A stretch of DNA of 17,031 nt, taken from positions 1 to 17,031 of the forward strand of contig JAHISH010000140.1 in the NCBI GenBank assembly GCA_018818365.1, read 5' to 3'. The translations under genes were made by a program, and so were the position numbers. Source of the stretch: Candidatus Omnitrophota bacterium. Lineage in GTDB: Bacteria; Omnitrophota; Gorgyraeia; Gygaellales; Profunditerraquicolaceae. The notes beneath the pieces were generated by a model. It saw only the letters and a program-made list of their open reading frames with translations, ran no database searches and was not told the DNA's origin. Positions 1 through 6,018 of the stretch are shown here, one piece after another (positions within the stretch are counted from its first letter, which is position 1; the number at the start of each line of letters is the position of its first letter).

Positions 1-41
1 AGAAGCTGCGCGCCATGTCACCTCTCTACGAGAAGAAATAA
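1..41 (+). CDS. C-terminal end of an unidentified upstream gene (partial)
   Basis: A reading frame open from the left edge (codons begin at base 3) ends at TAA 39-41, nine bases before the birA start. The visible tail reads KLRAMSPLYEKK. The close spacing and lack of a terminator suggest that birA is transcribed with it. Twelve residues are too few to name a family, so no function is proposed. That this frame is coding rests only on its position directly ahead of birA. Confidence 0.4.
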   Translation, partial: KLRAMSPLYEKK

Positions 42-50
42 TCCTCTTTT

Positions 51-1016
51 ATGTTGACTACTCAGGAAAAAGTCCTGGATTTTTTAAAGAGAAAACAGGG
101 GTTTATTTCCGGAGACCATATCAGCCAGCGGCTTCAGATCAGCCGTCAGGCACTCTGGAAACACATCCAGGAGTTGAAAGAATTAGGGTATGAGATCGTT
201 GCGGTCCCTCATCTAGGGTATCAATTGACTGCAATCCCAGACCGGCTCTTGCCTTTAGAGATAAAACATGATTTACGCACTACCATTATCGCAAAACACA
301 TCCATTATTTTTCCACTATTCCCTCTACGATGAATGAGGCGATGGCGCGCGGATTGCGGGGAGCCGCAGAAGGGACCTTAGTGGTAAGTGAGACGCAGAC
401 CAAAGGAAGAGGACGGTTAGGCAGGGTCTGGTCTTCTCCTAAATATCAGGGGTTGTATTTTTCCCTTCTTTTGCGGCCTAAGACTTTGCCTGCGCAAGCC
501 GCTACTTTAACGTTACTTGCCGCGGTAAGTATCTGTGATGCGATCCGTGCGTTCACTAGTATTGATGCGCAGATAAAGTGGCCCAACGATATACTGATCG
601 CGCAGAAGAAAGTAGGGGGCATACTTACCGAACTTAACGCCGAGATGGACAGAGTCAACTTTATTAATATCGGGGTGGGGTTGAATGTGAACAACGACAA
701 AAAGAACCTGGTACCCGGCAGTACTTCATTACGGGAAGAGAAGAAAGCGCCGGTCAGCCGTATTGCGTTGTTGCAGGAGATTTTACGCACGCTGGAAAAA
801 GAGTATTCGCATTTTCAGCGCCATGGGCCGATTGAGGTTATCGAAAAGTGGCGCCACTACAGCGTTACCTTGCACAAGAGGGTGAAGGTATATTATCAGA
901 AAGACCATGTCGAAGGACAGGCGCTTGATATTGATACTGACGGAGGGCTTCTGATACGTCAGGATTCGGGATTGACTCGCAAGGTCATGGCAGGGGATGT
1001 GATGCATTGTAGATAA
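51..1016 (+). CDS. birA: Bifunctional biotin-protein ligase / biotin-responsive repressor BirA
   Basis: BirA activates biotin as biotinyl-AMP and attaches it to the biotin carrier domain of enzymes such as acetyl-CoA carboxylase. The 321-residue length equals that of E. coli BirA. Residues 1-60 form a winged helix-turn-helix (SGDHISQRLQISRQALWKHI region), so this is the DNA-binding class. The ligase core carries the biotinyl-AMP loop GRGRLGR (119-125), KWPNDI (176-181), KVGGIL with the expected catalytic Lys187, and GVGLNVN (208-214). A small C-terminal beta domain follows (about 275-321). The ATG at 51 gives a full-length HTH; there is no clear Shine-Dalgarno, and the start lies nine bases after the stop of the gene upstream. 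A candidate operator for this protein lies just downstream, before the TonB receptor. Identification is firm; repressor function is inferred from the HTH and the operator. Confidence 0.95.
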   Translation: MLTTQEKVLDFLKRKQGFISGDHISQRLQISRQALWKHIQELKELGYEIVAVPHLGYQLTAIPDRLLPLEIKHDLRTTIIAKHIHYFSTIPSTMNEAMARGLRGAAEGTLVVSETQTKGRGRLGRVWSSPKYQGLYFSLLLRPKTLPAQAATLTLLAAVSICDAIRAFTSIDAQIKWPNDILIAQKKVGGILTELNAEMDRVNFINIGVGLNVNNDKKNLVPGSTSLREEKKAPVSRIALLQEILRTLEKEYSHFQRHGPIEVIEKWRHYSVTLHKRVKVYYQKDHVEGQALDIDTDGGLLIRQDSGLTRKVMAGDVMHCR

Positions 1017-1018
1017 CC

Positions 1019-1046
1019 GTCAACCATGATCTAATAATTGGTTGAC
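1019..1046. promoter_or_regulatory. Candidate BirA operator
   Basis: Bases 1019-1025 (GTCAACC) and 1040-1046 (GGTTGAC) are perfect inverted repeats separated by 14 bp; the match extends one base inward (GTCAACCA / TGGTTGAC). The BirA operator recalled from the literature is TTGTAAACC-N14 to 16-GGTTTACAA. Both arms share the GTnAACC/GGTTnAC core and the spacing is in range. The right arm overlaps the -35 hexamer TTGACA (1042-1047), so binding would block transcription of the receptor. The site sits three bases after the stop codon of birA, which has an HTH domain. No T-run follows the right arm, so it is not a standard terminator. Confidence 0.65.
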
Positions 1047-1069
1047 AGCTTTGCAGGGATGATTATAAT
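1042..1069 (+). promoter_or_regulatory. Sigma70-type promoter of the TonB receptor, predicted leaderless
   Basis: TTGACA (1042-1047), a 16-bp spacer and TATAAT (1064-1069): both hexamers are perfect consensus. The ATG of the receptor begins at 1076, six bases after the -10 box, where transcription is expected to start. The mRNA would therefore have no 5' leader and no Shine-Dalgarno. The candidate BirA operator overlaps the -35 box. Confidence 0.85.
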
Positions 1070-1075
1070 AACCGC

Positions 1076-2875
1076 ATGCGAACTATTGCGCGATGCGGTT
1101 TTTTATTTTTCGTTCTTATAGTGGGGGCCGTATCCGCGCGTGCGGAAGAGGTCTCTTCGTATGCGCTTGATCCCCTTATCATTAGCAAAAGAAGGGTTCA
1201 TCTGCTGCCTGCGCAATCTCTCTCTGGCGATGATTTGCAAGAGAGAGAGACAAGTTCTCTCCTACAGTCTTTATCTTTTCTTTCTCTTGATATGCAGAGC
1301 CGTTCTCTTGGGGGGGGCATTCAATCGGATGTTTCCTTGCGCGGTTCAACGTTTCAGGGAGTGCTCTTTCTTTTAAACGGCAAGCGTATCAATGACCCCC
1401 AGACTGCGCACCATAATGCGGATATCCCTTTTACCACAGAAGATATCAGAAAAATTGAGGTGACTCCCGGAGTAAGCTCGGCATTGTTTGGCCCTGATTC
1501 CATCGGCGGCGCCATCCATTTTATGATAAAAAAACCTCAAGAAAGAATCCGGGTCGCAAAAATCGGGATGGGGGATTACCAGACCGCAGGGGCATTGGTA
1601 AGCATCGAAGACAAATTCAATAACCTTGGGATAAGGGTCTCTGTCGAAAATAAGGAATCAGGGGGCTTTACTACTGATACTGATTTCAAGAAATTCACCT
1701 CAAGCGTATCCTCTTCGTTGGATATTCCTGACGGAGAGTATACCTTGAATTTCGGCTATCAGGAGAAAGAATTCGGGGCCTATGATTTTTATACTCCCCA
1801 CAGCGGGTATCTTTCTAAAGAATGGACCAAGACATATCTATTAGATACCGCGTTATCCTTAGAAAGAAATGATCTCTTGATTAAACCCTCTTTTCTCTGG
1901 CGCCGACACTTTGATAAATTTGCCCTGGATAAGACACAAATCCGCAGCCGCTATCTTAATCATCACCAAAGTGACATATATACTCCTAGTTTTTACCTCC
2001 AGAAAGAAATCCCTGTGTTGGGAAGGCTGGGGGCAGGAACGGAGTATGGCGAAGAGAAGATAAATTCCACGAATCTGGGCAAATATAGCCGCACGCATAC
2101 CAGCTTCTTTTTGGATGATTCTGGAGAGCTGACTCCGGAAATCTCTTATGGGTTTTCCTTACGGACTGACGACTACGATAGCTTCGGCCGTGATTTTACC
2201 GGCTCTGCCAGCGTCAAATACCGTTTCTTCGAACCGCACGCCCTTTATGCGGGTCTTGCGCGGAGTACGCGCGTGCCTTCATTTACCGAACTCTATTACA
2301 ATGATCCGACGACGCTTGGGGATATGAATCTTGGAGCGGAGAAGGCATGGAACTATCAGATGGGGTACGAGTATGATCAAGAAGATGTGGGGTATGTGTT
2401 GACCGCATTTGTGCGACAGGAAAGTGATACTATCGATTGGATAAAACGCACCTCACGCCAATCAAAATGGCAGGTGGAGAATATTACCGACGCAGAGGTT
2501 TTTGGCATAGAGCAGACGCTTCGTCTTCAGATGAGAGAAAATCTTATGCTTGATGCCAATTATACCTTTATCAATAAGCGAATCAATGACCAAGGGTTTT
2601 TGTATAAGTATGGGCCTAATTATATCCGGCATCTCTTAAACAGCAATTTAGTGATTAATCTTCCTTTCGGAGAACAATCAATAGGCTTTACCTATAAGAA
2701 GAAGCCGGTGCGCGATGGATGGTTTCTTATGCACGCCGCGCTCTCCTATAACCTCAACCGGCATTCTCGCTTATTCTTGAAGGCAGAGAACCTGATGAAT
2801 GTGGAATATCAGGAGATCGAAGGGATTGCACAGCCGGGCAGGTGGGTGGAGGCGGGGATACGAGTAGCGTGGTAG
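1076..2875 (+). CDS. TonB-dependent outer-membrane receptor (BtuB/siderophore-like fold), candidate biotin-regulated transporter
   Basis: This 599-residue protein is an outer-membrane active transporter powered by TonB-ExbBD. A Sec signal peptide covers about 1-23 (cleavage after ARA). A TonB-box-like stretch (ALDPLIISKRR, 30-40) precedes a plug domain (about 45-155) with the typical VSLRGS (86-91), LLNGKRIND and KIEVTPGVSSALFGPDSIGG segments. The remainder is a beta barrel ending in RVAW; a C-terminal aromatic residue is the usual barrel assembly signal. The size is close to BtuB (about 600 residues). Substrate cannot be read from the sequence. The candidate BirA operator on its promoter, and birA directly upstream, point to biotin or a precursor; the BtuB-like size alone would suggest cobalamin, but the predicted leaderless mRNA leaves no room for a cobalamin riboswitch. 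The start at 1076 gives an intact signal peptide. Confidence 0.93.
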   Translation: MRTIARCGFLFFVLIVGAVSARAEEVSSYALDPLIISKRRVHLLPAQSLSGDDLQERETSSLLQSLSFLSLDMQSRSLGGGIQSDVSLRGSTFQGVLFLLNGKRINDPQTAHHNADIPFTTEDIRKIEVTPGVSSALFGPDSIGGAIHFMIKKPQERIRVAKIGMGDYQTAGALVSIEDKFNNLGIRVSVENKESGGFTTDTDFKKFTSSVSSSLDIPDGEYTLNFGYQEKEFGAYDFYTPHSGYLSKEWTKTYLLDTALSLERNDLLIKPSFLWRRHFDKFALDKTQIRSRYLNHHQSDIYTPSFYLQKEIPVLGRLGAGTEYGEEKINSTNLGKYSRTHTSFFLDDSGELTPEISYGFSLRTDDYDSFGRDFTGSASVKYRFFEPHALYAGLARSTRVPSFTELYYNDPTTLGDMNLGAEKAWNYQMGYEYDQEDVGYVLTAFVRQESDTIDWIKRTSRQSKWQVENITDAEVFGIEQTLRLQMRENLMLDANYTFINKRINDQGFLYKYGPNYIRHLLNSNLVINLPFGEQSIGFTYKKKPVRDGWFLMHAALSYNLNRHSRLFLKAENLMNVEYQEIEGIAQPGRWVEAGIRVAW

Positions 2876-2882
2876 AAAATTC

Positions 2883-2911
2883 TTGGAATTCCCGGCGTAA
2901 AAAGTTATAAT
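2883..2911 (+). promoter_or_regulatory. Promoter of the ABM-domain gene
   Basis: TTGGAA (2883-2888), a 17-bp spacer and TATAAT (2906-2911). Transcription should start near 2918, leaving a leader of about 24 bases that contains AAGGAG (2930-2935) six bases ahead of the ATG. Unlike the promoters of the receptor and mnmA, this one gives a conventional led transcript. Confidence 0.7.
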
Positions 2912-2941
2912 AATCCCGTACTTAAATATAAGGAGCATCGC

Positions 2942-3259
2942 ATGTTCGTCCACGCCGTACATTTCCAAGTTCTTCCGAAAGAAGTTGCCAAGTACCGTAA
3001 AGACAGCCTGATGTGGGCTGCGCATGCAGAGAAGGCAAGTGGGTTTGTTTCCTATTCTACTTTTAAGCGCCAGGGTTTTAAAAATCACTATATCTCCTGC
3101 TATATCTGGAAGGCCATGAAGGAGCACGACCGCTTCATGAAGAAACATCATGATTGGCTGGTAGCTCAATCAAAGGCTAAGGTCAAAGTCCTCGGGTATT
3201 ATAATCTCAAATCCCTTGATAGTATAAGGGGACGCTCCCCCAGGAGCCACCCCTATTAA
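2942..3259 (+). CDS. Small ABM-fold (antibiotic biosynthesis monooxygenase-like) protein
   Basis: This 105-residue protein resembles the ABM/dimeric alpha-beta barrel family, whose members are small dimeric enzymes (monooxygenases, haem-degrading proteins) or proteins of unknown role. The pattern fits: FVHAVHFQVLPKEVAKY opening strand and helix, GFVSYSTFKR, a strand with YISCYIW, and HDRFMKKHHDWL near the end of the core. The ATG at 2942 has a good Shine-Dalgarno (AAGGAG). The core ends near residue 95 (KSLDSI). The last ten residues and the stop codon TAA 3257-3259 are encoded at and just beyond the end of a repeat element, so this tail is probably not ancestral. No catalytic residue can be assigned, and ABM proteins differ widely in function. 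The gene stands alone under its own promoter. Confidence 0.7.
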   Translation: MFVHAVHFQVLPKEVAKYRKDSLMWAAHAEKASGFVSYSTFKRQGFKNHYISCYIWKAMKEHDRFMKKHHDWLVAQSKAKVKVLGYYNLKSLDSIRGRSPRSHPY

Positions 3260-3330
3260 ATATAACATGTTGTAAAACAATATGTTATGAGCCTGTCCTA
3301 AGGGAAGAGTGCCCCCCGAGGGAACGTCCC
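3228..3330 (-). repeat. REP/MITE-like palindromic element, copy 1 (103 bp)
   Basis: The ends are inverted repeats: GGGACGCTCCCCC (3229-3241) and GAGGGAACGTCCC (3318-3330) match at 11 of 13 positions. In the middle lies a near-perfect hairpin: ATAACATGTTGT (3262-3273), loop AAA, ACAATATGTTAT (3277-3288), with one G-T pair. The reverse complement matches the copy at 9641-9772 at both ends, including a GGGTGGCTCC block (here as GGAGCCACCC, 3243-3252). Each end can itself fold as GGGA-CG-nTCCC. The element carries no gene. Such repeats are often mobilised in trans by an IS200-like or REP-associated transposase, none of which is present here. Confidence 0.75.
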
Positions 3331-3340
3331 TATATTTATA

Positions 3341-3368
3341 TTGACAATAGCCGGAAAGGTGGTATAAT
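3341..3368 (+). promoter_or_regulatory. Promoter of the zinc-protein / DEAD-helicase operon
   Basis: TTGACA (3341-3346), a 16-bp spacer and TATAAT (3363-3368), preceded by an extended -10 TGG (3360-3362). An AT-rich 10-bp stretch (3331-3340) upstream could act as an UP-type element and separates the promoter from repeat copy 1. The expected transcription start near 3375 leaves a leader of about 100 bases before the ATG at 3477. Confidence 0.85.
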
Positions 3369-3409
3369 AAAACGCATATTGGATTTTTGGAAAAGATTAG
3401 ACTTCTTAA

Positions 3410-3446
3410 CGCCGTAGGGGGAAGACGACTAACCTTTGCGGCTTTT
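3410..3446 (+). terminator. Intrinsic-terminator-like hairpin in the leader (possible attenuator)
   Basis: GCCG (3411-3414) with AGG (3416-3418) can pair with CCT (3433-3435) and CGGC (3439-3442); the stem is followed by TTTTTT (3443-3448). The hairpin lies between the promoter and the first gene, where a terminator would switch the operon off. A downstream GCCG (3455-3458) could pair with CGGC (3439-3442) instead, giving an alternative fold. No known riboswitch class was recognised. The stem is short, so strength is uncertain. Confidence 0.5.
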
Positions 3447-3476
3447 TTGTTTCTGCCGTCAGGAAGAGAGTACAAT

Positions 3477-3629
3477 ATGAAGAAAGTAAAGACTTCGCAT
3501 AAGGGAAGAAAATGTAAGTTCCCGCACTGCAAGCAGATATTGAGCATCTATAACCATGAGGCGTACTGTCATGTGCATCTTAGGTGTCTTGATAAGGACC
3601 AAAGGGCAAAGGGGGTTTGTGTCGCATGA
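3477..3629 (+). CDS. 50-residue zinc-binding protein coupled to a DEAD-box helicase
   Basis: The frame is open further upstream, but the first good start is ATG 3477, preceded by AGGAAGAG. The 50-residue product begins MKKVKTSHKGRKCKFPHC. Cys13, Cys18, Cys31 and His34 form a C-x4-C-x12-C-x2-H zinc site around an LSIYN core. This resembles small treble-clef-like fingers with a C..C...LS.YN....C..C/H pattern found in some bacterial regulators. The Lys/Arg-rich N-terminus would suit nucleic-acid binding. The stop TGA (3627-3629) overlaps the helicase start, so the two proteins are probably made together, perhaps for one RNA-related task. Function is unknown. Confidence 0.75.
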   Translation: MKKVKTSHKGRKCKFPHCKQILSIYNHEAYCHVHLRCLDKDQRAKGVCVA

Positions 3630-4843
3630 TGTCATCTCAAAGTGAACCGGACTTTTACGGCTTAGGTATTGCGCCGAAAATATTGGAGATTCTGGCGCGT
3701 ATAAAATTTAAGGTCCCTACCCCGATTCAACTTAAAGCGATTCCGCTTGCTATTCAGGGGAAGGATCTTGTGGGAATCGCGCAGACGGGTACCGGGAAGA
3801 CCCACGCTTTTATAATCCCTATAGTACAGCAGCTCGTACAGAAAGAAGGGATAGGCTTGGTGTTGGCTCCTACCAGAGAACTCGCTATCCAGATTGAAGA
3901 AGCCGCGCAGGTGATCGCACATTCGTTCGGGATGCGCACTGCCTGCCTTATCGGCGGAGCTCCCATGCCTCCTCAAGTGCAGGCATTACGCAGGAATCCG
4001 CGTATCGTCATTGCGACTCCGGGAAGGCTGATTGATCATATGGGGCAGTGGAATTTCCTTCCGGATACGGTAAGTATTCTTGTGCTTGATGAAGCAGACC
4101 GCATGTTGGATATGGGCTTTGCTCCTCAAATTGAGAAGATACTTCGTTTCCTGCCCAAGGAAAGGCAGACCATGCTTTTTTCCGCGACTATTCCCGAAGA
4201 AATTATACGAATTGCGGCGACCAATATGAAACTCCCGGTTAACGTGGAGATTGCTCCTTCAGGGACTACCGCAGAACGCGTGACCCAGGAATTGTTTATC
4301 GTCAAGAAAGATGCGAAAATGAAGCTTCTCGGAAAATTGTTGAAGCAGTACCACGGGGCGGTTTTATTATTCTCGCGCACTAAATATAATGCCCGCAAGA
4401 TTGTCCGGCAGATACGGGAAGCCGGGTATCGCGCCGCAGAAATCCATTCTAACCGTTCGCTCAATCAACGCCGGGAGGCGCTTGAAGGTTTTAAATCCGG
4501 TAAATACAAGGTGCTGGTAGCAACCGATATCGCTGCCCGCGGAATTGACGTAATCGGCATAGAGTTGGTGATTAATTATGATTTGCCGGAAGATGCGCAG
4601 AATTATGTGCATCGCATAGGCCGCACCGCCCGCGCAGGCCACCCCGGGCATGCAATTTCTTTTGCGACCCCGGATCAGAAAGAGGATGTACGTAATATCG
4701 AGAAACTCATCAAAGGGGCAATTCCGGTCTCGCGGCATCCGGAGGTACCTACCGAACAATTCATTCCGCCTGAGCAGAAGTCCAGGCACACCCACGAGAA
4801 TCGTTTTCAGAAGAAGAAACAACATCGATTCCGTCGGTTTTAA
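3626..4843 (+). CDS. DEAD-box ATP-dependent RNA helicase (RhlE-like)
   Basis: This 405-residue protein unwinds RNA duplexes using ATP, typically in ribosome assembly, RNA decay or cold adaptation. Every family motif is present: Q motif (F10, PTPIQ 31-35), motif I AQTGTGKT (52-59), PTRELAIQ, TPGRL, DEAD, SAT, LLFSRTK, VATDIAARGID and HRIGRTARAG. A short basic tail (QKKKQHRFRRF) follows the core, as in RhlE-type proteins. Start choice: ATG 3626 overlaps the stop of the zinc-protein gene by four bases (ATGA), with GGGGG (3611-3615) ten bases upstream; ATG 3629 and TTG 3617 are alternatives. Overlap implies translational coupling. Transcription probably comes from the promoter at 3341 through the leader hairpin. 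Family assignment is firm, the RhlE subgroup less so. Confidence 0.95.
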   Translation: MMSSQSEPDFYGLGIAPKILEILARIKFKVPTPIQLKAIPLAIQGKDLVGIAQTGTGKTHAFIIPIVQQLVQKEGIGLVLAPTRELAIQIEEAAQVIAHSFGMRTACLIGGAPMPPQVQALRRNPRIVIATPGRLIDHMGQWNFLPDTVSILVLDEADRMLDMGFAPQIEKILRFLPKERQTMLFSATIPEEIIRIAATNMKLPVNVEIAPSGTTAERVTQELFIVKKDAKMKLLGKLLKQYHGAVLLFSRTKYNARKIVRQIREAGYRAAEIHSNRSLNQRREALEGFKSGKYKVLVATDIAARGIDVIGIELVINYDLPEDAQNYVHRIGRTARAGHPGHAISFATPDQKEDVRNIEKLIKGAIPVSRHPEVPTEQFIPPEQKSRHTHENRFQKKKQHRFRRF

Positions 4844-4854
4844 AGTATAGTAAG

Positions 4855-4909
4855 AAGGGATATCCCTTTTATCGCCGGTGCCCGGGAATTATTTCCCGGG
4901 CATCTTCTT
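4855..4909 (+). terminator. Tandem hairpin terminators after the helicase gene
   Basis: First, the perfect 14-bp palindrome AAGGGATATCCCTT (4855-4868) can fold as a five-pair stem with an ATAT loop and is followed by TT. Second, GCCCGGGAA (4880-4888), loop TTAT, TTCCCGGGC (4893-4901) makes a nine-pair GC-rich stem followed by ATCTTCTTT. Together they should end the helicase transcript and insulate mnmA. Confidence 0.75.
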
Positions 4910-4912
4910 TAA

Positions 4913-4921
4913 TGGTATAAT
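4913..4921 (+). promoter_or_regulatory. Extended -10 promoter of mnmA, predicted leaderless
   Basis: TGG-TATAAT (4913-4921) is an extended -10 element. The -35 position falls in the terminator stem and shows no TTGACA match, as is common for extended -10 promoters. The mnmA ATG starts at 4930, eight bases after the -10 box, so transcription should begin on or next to the start codon. There is no room for a Shine-Dalgarno. Confidence 0.65.
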
Positions 4922-4929
4922 ACCTGACT

Positions 4930-6000
4930 ATGAAAACTCGTGTGGTGGTTGCGATGAGTGGGGGGGTGGATTCTTCGGTGGCCGCACTTTTATTAACGCA
5001 GCAGGGATATGAGGTCGTGGGAGTCACGATGTGCTTTAACCTGCCTGATGCGGTTACGAAGAAGCCGACCTGCTGCGGATTGCAGGGGATCGACGATGCC
5101 CGCCGAGTGGCGCATGTCTTAGGGGTACGGCACTATGTTTTTAATATGCAGAAGGTCTTACAGGAGAAAGTGATCGAGGACTTTGTGCACGAGTATGCGG
5201 AAGGAAGAACTCCTAATCCTTGTGTGCGATGTAACCAGTATATCAAATTCGATGCCTTGCTTAAGAAAGCGCATGCCCTGGATGCGCAATTCCTTGCTAC
5301 CGGACATTTCGCCAGAATCGCAAGAGACCGCCACTTTAAATCAAGATCCCTGTTCTTATTGCAAAAGGCCAAAGACCTCAAGAAAGACCAATCCTATTTT
5401 CTCTACCGGTTAGGGCAAAGGCAATTGCGCCATATTCTTTTTCCTTTAAGCGAGTATACCAAAGAAGAGGTTAGGCAATTGGCAAGGCAGGCAGGTCTTC
5501 CCGTCGCAGAAAAGATCGCCAGCCAAGAGATTTGTTTCCTCCCGGAAGGGGATTATCGGATCTTCCTGCAGCGGTGTCTTCAAGGAAAAATACTTCCCGG
5601 CCCCATTGTCGATACGAAAGGAAATCTCCTTGGGACTCACCGGGGTATTGCCTTTTATACAATCGGCCAACGGGAAGGCCTTGGTATTGCGCGAGGATTT
5701 CCGGTATATGTCACTGCAATACACGCGAAGAAGAATGAAATTGTGGTAGGCAGCGCAGAAGAAGCAGCAAAGCGCGCATTTGTAGTAACTCAGGTGCATT
5801 TTGTGGCTTCTGCGCTGAAAAAGAAGGTTGCGGCGAAGGTGCGTATACGGTATAATCACAAAGAAATGCCGGCAGAGGTAATCCCTATTTCTGAAGGGTT
5901 GGAGATTCGTTTTAAGAGGCCGCAATTTGCGGTTACCCCCGGACAATCTAGTGTTTTTTATGACGGAGATACCGTCCTGGGAGGCGGTATTATCGTTTAA
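4930..6000 (+). CDS. mnmA: tRNA-specific 2-thiouridylase MnmA
   Basis: MnmA adds sulfur to U34 of tRNA-Lys, -Glu and -Gln, giving the 2-thiouridine part of mnm5s2U. The 356-residue length is normal. The PP-loop ATP site SGGVDSS is at 10-16. The two catalytic Cys are Cys101 (NPCVRCN) and Cys202 (SQEICFLP), which relay the persulfide sulfur. ATGHFAR (123-129) and KDQSYFL (152-158) are family signatures, and the C-terminal beta-barrel domain ends with GEEIV-like GGGIIV. The ATG at 4930 begins directly at the PP-loop strand, as in the family. It heads a run of six genes through the kinase at 8737 with small gaps or overlaps. The immediate sulfur donor is not encoded nearby. Confidence 0.97.
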   Translation: MKTRVVVAMSGGVDSSVAALLLTQQGYEVVGVTMCFNLPDAVTKKPTCCGLQGIDDARRVAHVLGVRHYVFNMQKVLQEKVIEDFVHEYAEGRTPNPCVRCNQYIKFDALLKKAHALDAQFLATGHFARIARDRHFKSRSLFLLQKAKDLKKDQSYFLYRLGQRQLRHILFPLSEYTKEEVRQLARQAGLPVAEKIASQEICFLPEGDYRIFLQRCLQGKILPGPIVDTKGNLLGTHRGIAFYTIGQREGLGIARGFPVYVTAIHAKKNEIVVGSAEEAAKRAFVVTQVHFVASALKKKVAAKVRIRYNHKEMPAEVIPISEGLEIRFKRPQFAVTPGQSSVFYDGDTVLGGGIIV

Positions 6001-6018
6001 GGTGAAAGGATAAGAAAA

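Noticed and set aside
446..790. Reverse-strand open frames within birA and elsewhere
   Set aside because: They lie wholly inside recognised + strand genes, show no family pattern, and have no promoter or ribosome-binding site.
1019..1046. Inverted repeat read as a terminator of birA
   Set aside because: The 12-base spacer would be a large loop, the stem is only 8 bp, and AGCTTTGC rather than a T-run follows. Its overlap with a perfect -35 box fits an operator better.
3387..3476. Upstream TTG-initiated extension of the small zinc-protein frame
   Set aside because: It would translate through the terminator-like hairpin, has no Shine-Dalgarno, and adds low-similarity residues; ATG 3477 has a proper ribosome-binding site.
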